58,993 bases of DNA from Symbiodinium natans (Eukaryota > Sar > Dinophyceae > Suessiales > Symbiodiniaceae), in NCBI GenBank assembly GCA_905221605.1, contig CAJNDS010000260.1, positions 126,001-184,993 on the forward strand, given 5' to 3'. A program made the translations under genes and the position numbers. Positions 56,171 to 58,993 of the stretch are shown here, piece by piece. The notes beneath the pieces were generated by a model that was given only the letters and a program-made list of their open reading frames with translations, made no database searches and was not told the origin of the DNA. Position 1 is the stretch's first letter; each line of letters starts with the position of its first letter.

Positions 56171-57889
56171 CTCTACTAACCTAATGAAACACTTGCTCGA
56201 GATTCTTGTGAAGCAATCCGGTCGTGAAAAACTACAAAAGCCATCACGCGATTCTAGCCTCCGGGCAAGATATTAAAACCATTACAATGTTAATTAATTT
56301 TAGGGGGCGAAATCACGTTAGAAGAAATTGAAAGAAGACGAATCAAATGAGATGAAGAAATTCAATCTAGACATTCTTTGATCGCGAGAAAAAGTTATCG
56401 ATTTTCTCAATATTTGTGCGAGGGGCTTGTAAGCATCATTAAATATTTCTGTCAGAGAAAGAAAGAATATAACTAATCATCTATCAAAATGATATGATAG
56501 AAAATGAGAAGAAAAATGTTTTCGTTTTTGTCTCGGTTGCTATCTCTATCTCGGAGTTGCCATTAATAAATATGGTTATATCTCTGAGTTTTATTGCATA
56601 TTATTTAATGAGATTTCTGATGATGAATATTCATCATTCGAGATAAGGATGACAAGATACGATTTCTTTCTGTAATAATTTCAAAAATACGAGATTCAAA
56701 TTTCAATTTTTAATTTTGATATTTCATATTTATTTGTTGGTTTTCTTTTTTTTAGTTTGGATTTGTATAAAAAAATGGGAAGTTATGGATTATTATGATA
56801 ATGAATTTGATACACGATTTGTTGATTCTAATTATTGGAGATTTTTACTGGTGAGAATATGATAGATTATATTTCGGAATATATTATGGAGTTGAGTGGT
56901 GCCCAAAATCTTCTGTGAAAGGATTAGATAGAGGGTTCGTTTTTGATTGGGTCGTATTAACTAAAGTCTGGGATACGATAATTTCTATGAGAGAGTTCTG
57001 GTTATGATAATGTGCGATAATGTATGAGAGGGTAGGTGTTGTTTGTTAAATATGATTGGGTTTAGGTGATTTTGAAGATTTTGGGGGTTTTATGTTAGAA
57101 AATTTTAATTTCTTCTTATGATAGTCCGTATTAGTGTAACCCTAAAAATTATCATTTCTATAGTCGAATAAATAATTCAAAGAATTTTGGCTATTATTCA
57201 ATTTGATTTTCTTCTTATTATATATCCCTATAAAAGGCTACGGGCTCGACCCCTATTTTCGCTCTGCGGCCGCCCCGTCGGATGCCCCGCCTCCTCTTCC
57301 GGTCCATTTGGCTGCTTGTGAGGGCCTTGCAGGGGAATCCTGAAAATTCCGGGAATTTTAACATTTTTTGTTTAAAAATCTTGGGAATTTTGGGAATCAC
57401 CCGGAGCTGAAAATTCCCGGAATTTTAGGAATTGTCCGGATTGAGGTTTGGGCTTGCCGGGTTGGATTTAAGGTTCCAGCGCAACAATGATGACGTGGGT
57501 GCCCCTTCACCTTCAAGAAAATCTTCAAGGAAATCTCTTGGTCCAGGGTAATTCCGATGACGGTCGCCGCCCGCCAGCTGTTCAAGGGGGTTCGGCCTCA
57601 CGATCACATATCAGCAACAGCTCTCGAAAAATCCTAGGAATTTAAATTCCGGGAATTTTCGGGATCCCCCGGGTTCAGGGTTTTGCGCTTTACGGTGTAG
57701 GGTTTTGGGGCTTAATAGAAATTGTATAGGGTTTGTGTCCGGAGTTTTGTCGTGTTTTGGGGGGGTTTTGTTTTTTGCTTTTGTTGTAATGGTTTGGGTT
57801 CTGTCGGGTGTGGTGGGGGGTGGGTGGTTTTGGGGTGTTGAGGGGTTGGGGCTGAAAGGCTGGGGTTTTGGGGGGTTTTCCCGAATGCC
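56171..57889. other. AT-rich block with 'ggaattttcgggaat' words
   Basis: Strongly A+T-rich to about 57230, with no long frames, then mixed. Between 57338 and 57670 the words ccgggaattttaa, ttgggaattttgggaat, cccggaattttaggaatt and ccgggaattttcgggat recur, some as near-palindromes around aattcc/ggaatt. No gene is seen. The composition is unlike the rest of the window. Confidence 0.6.
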
Positions 57890-58385
57890 CGTGGTGGTGG
57901 TCCCGTGGTGGTGGTCCGTGGTCCCGTGGTGTTCGTCGTGGTGGTCCCACAGCGTGGTGGTGGTCCCGTGGTGGTGGTGCTCCTTTGGTAGTGGTGGTCT
58001 GTCGTGGTGGTGGCGGTGTCCGTGGTGGTGGTGGTGGTGGTGGTCCCTGGTGGCCGTCGTGGTGGTCCCGTGGTGGTGGTCCCATGGTGGTGGCCGGGTG
58101 GCGGTGGTCCGTGGCGGTGGTCCGCGGGGGTGGTCTCGTGGTGGTGGTTCCGTGGTGGTGGTCCTGTGGTGGTTGTCTCGTGGTGGTGGTCCCGTGGTGG
58201 TGGTCCCGTGGTGGTGGTCCCGTGGTGGTGGTCCGTGGTGGTTGGTCCGTGGTGGTGATCCGTGGCGGGGGTCCGTGCGGGTGGTTGTGTTGGTGGTCGT
58301 GGTGGTGGTCTCGTGGTAGTGGTCTTGCGGTGGTGGTCTCGTGGTGGTGGTCTGTGATGGTAGTCTCGTGGTGGTGGTCCGTGGT
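57890..58385. repeat. GGT/GTGGTGGTCC array
   Basis: About 500 bp made of gtggtggtcc, cgtggtggtgg and variants, with a rough 12-15 bp higher-order period. The + strand is almost pure G/T/C with very little A. Long His/Thr/Pro-rich or Val/Trp/Gly-rich frames on either strand (up to 242 codons) are products of the repeat. The many GG pairs allow two-tier G-quadruplexes. Confidence 0.95.
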
Positions 58386-58993
58386 TTGGGATCTTTTTTT
58401 CAGGAATGCCTGGATCATTTGAATTTCGATTCATAGAGGGGATTCTATAGGATCATCGAAATCTAATGTTTTGATGCCATCGCAACATTCTTGGATCTAT
58501 AAGAATGATTTCTGAATTTTCTTTTTATTCGAATTCTTTAGAGGATGTCCCTCACGTAGGATTATGGATCGAATCTATTTCTTGAATACGATGGATATTA
58601 TTGGAGGAGATTGAAATCATATTTCGTCTCATTAGAATATTTTTTGAATCGATGGTTCGTCTCATTTTTGATTCTTTGCCTTTAGGAATCTTCGATTCTT
58701 CTTTTTTTTCGTCTTTATGGGATGACTTATAATTGGAGGTGATGATGGATTTTTAACCATGTCGAGGTATCTTGGAGAATTCGAAATTCATCTTGGTCTC
58801 GTGGATGTTCATTTCTTTAGGCGTACATAACGTCTGGATGATGAATTTCATTTATAGAATAAATTTCCGATTTCGAAGTTGGATATTTTGTCCCTTTAGG
58901 CAACTAGATCCGAAATCTTGCGCGATAGTCCCTAAATTTTGCCTTCATATTTCATCATTCGTTCGAATTCTTATTGACGCTCACGCGTCAGGC
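58386..58993. other. Right edge, AT-rich
   Basis: A+T-rich with many gaat/attc and gatc words, resembling 56.2-57.2 kb. There are no frames of note. Confidence 0.5.

Noticed and set aside
57690-58434. 240-codon His/Thr/Pro-rich minus-strand frames and their + counterparts
   Set aside because: They are products of the GGT array; all frames stay open because the repeat almost lacks stop codons.
1-58993. Dinoflagellate spliced-leader relic, tRNA, rRNA, CRISPR or bacterial operon
   Set aside because: No ccattttggctcaag-like relic, no recognisable cloverleaf or rRNA block, no spaced identical repeats and no operon-like gene packing were seen by eye; a tRNA scan would be needed to exclude tRNAs fully.

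Overview
The window looks like nuclear DNA of a dinoflagellate, most likely Symbiodiniaceae or another member of the Suessiales. The best evidence is splicing. Two genes can be rebuilt exon by exon from protein conservation and reading-frame phase. Their introns begin with a mixture of GC, GA and GT, end in AG, and the next exon usually starts with G. That pattern is the published hallmark of Symbiodinium genes. Small exons of about 40-150 bp, G+C near 50 %, abundant microsatellites and minisatellites, TTTAGGG-like telomeric words, and gene evidence only on the + strand (unidirectional gene arrays) all agree. It is not prokaryotic: there are no operons, and almost all the longer open frames are chance frames or cross introns.

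Layout. 0-9.6 kb: a 42-bp minisatellite (640-1690), simple repeats, a 209-bp fold-back element (7644-7852), and no recognisable gene. 9.6-11.1 kb: unassigned coding-looking exons next to degenerate telomere-like sequence. 13.9-14.5 kb: a weak LINE-like relic. 17.3-18.95 kb: a four-exon set of unknown function with perfectly matching phases. 19.35-27.65 kb: a neutral sphingomyelinase (SMPD2 type, two C-terminal membrane segments) that runs, inside one uninterrupted 1.3-kb exon, into the N-terminal part of a long-chain acyl-CoA synthetase (ACSL). The ACSL continues in further pieces, one of which may be a cassette of 27-bp coding repeats, but its nucleotide-binding loop is not seen in frame. 31.1-34.0 kb: more unassigned exons and an 850-bp triplet/hexamer array. 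37.2-50.0 kb: a complete 13-exon TMEM144-family membrane protein with a 7.7-kb last intron. 51.5-52.8 kb: the 3' end of another unknown gene. 53.6-54.5 kb: a 53-bp minisatellite. 54.5-59.0 kb: sequence of different character (AT-rich blocks around a GGT-rich array), which may be another chromosomal compartment or an assembly join.

Functionally, the two recognised genes are membrane proteins. The sphingomyelinase half would release ceramide from sphingomyelin, and the ACSL half would make acyl-CoA, a substrate of ceramide synthase. A single polypeptide carrying both would couple two steps of sphingolipid remodelling, if the ACSL half is intact. TMEM144 is a ten-helix protein of the drug/metabolite (sugar) transporter superfamily and has no evident link to it. 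Exon borders come from reading phase and conservation only; no transcript was available.
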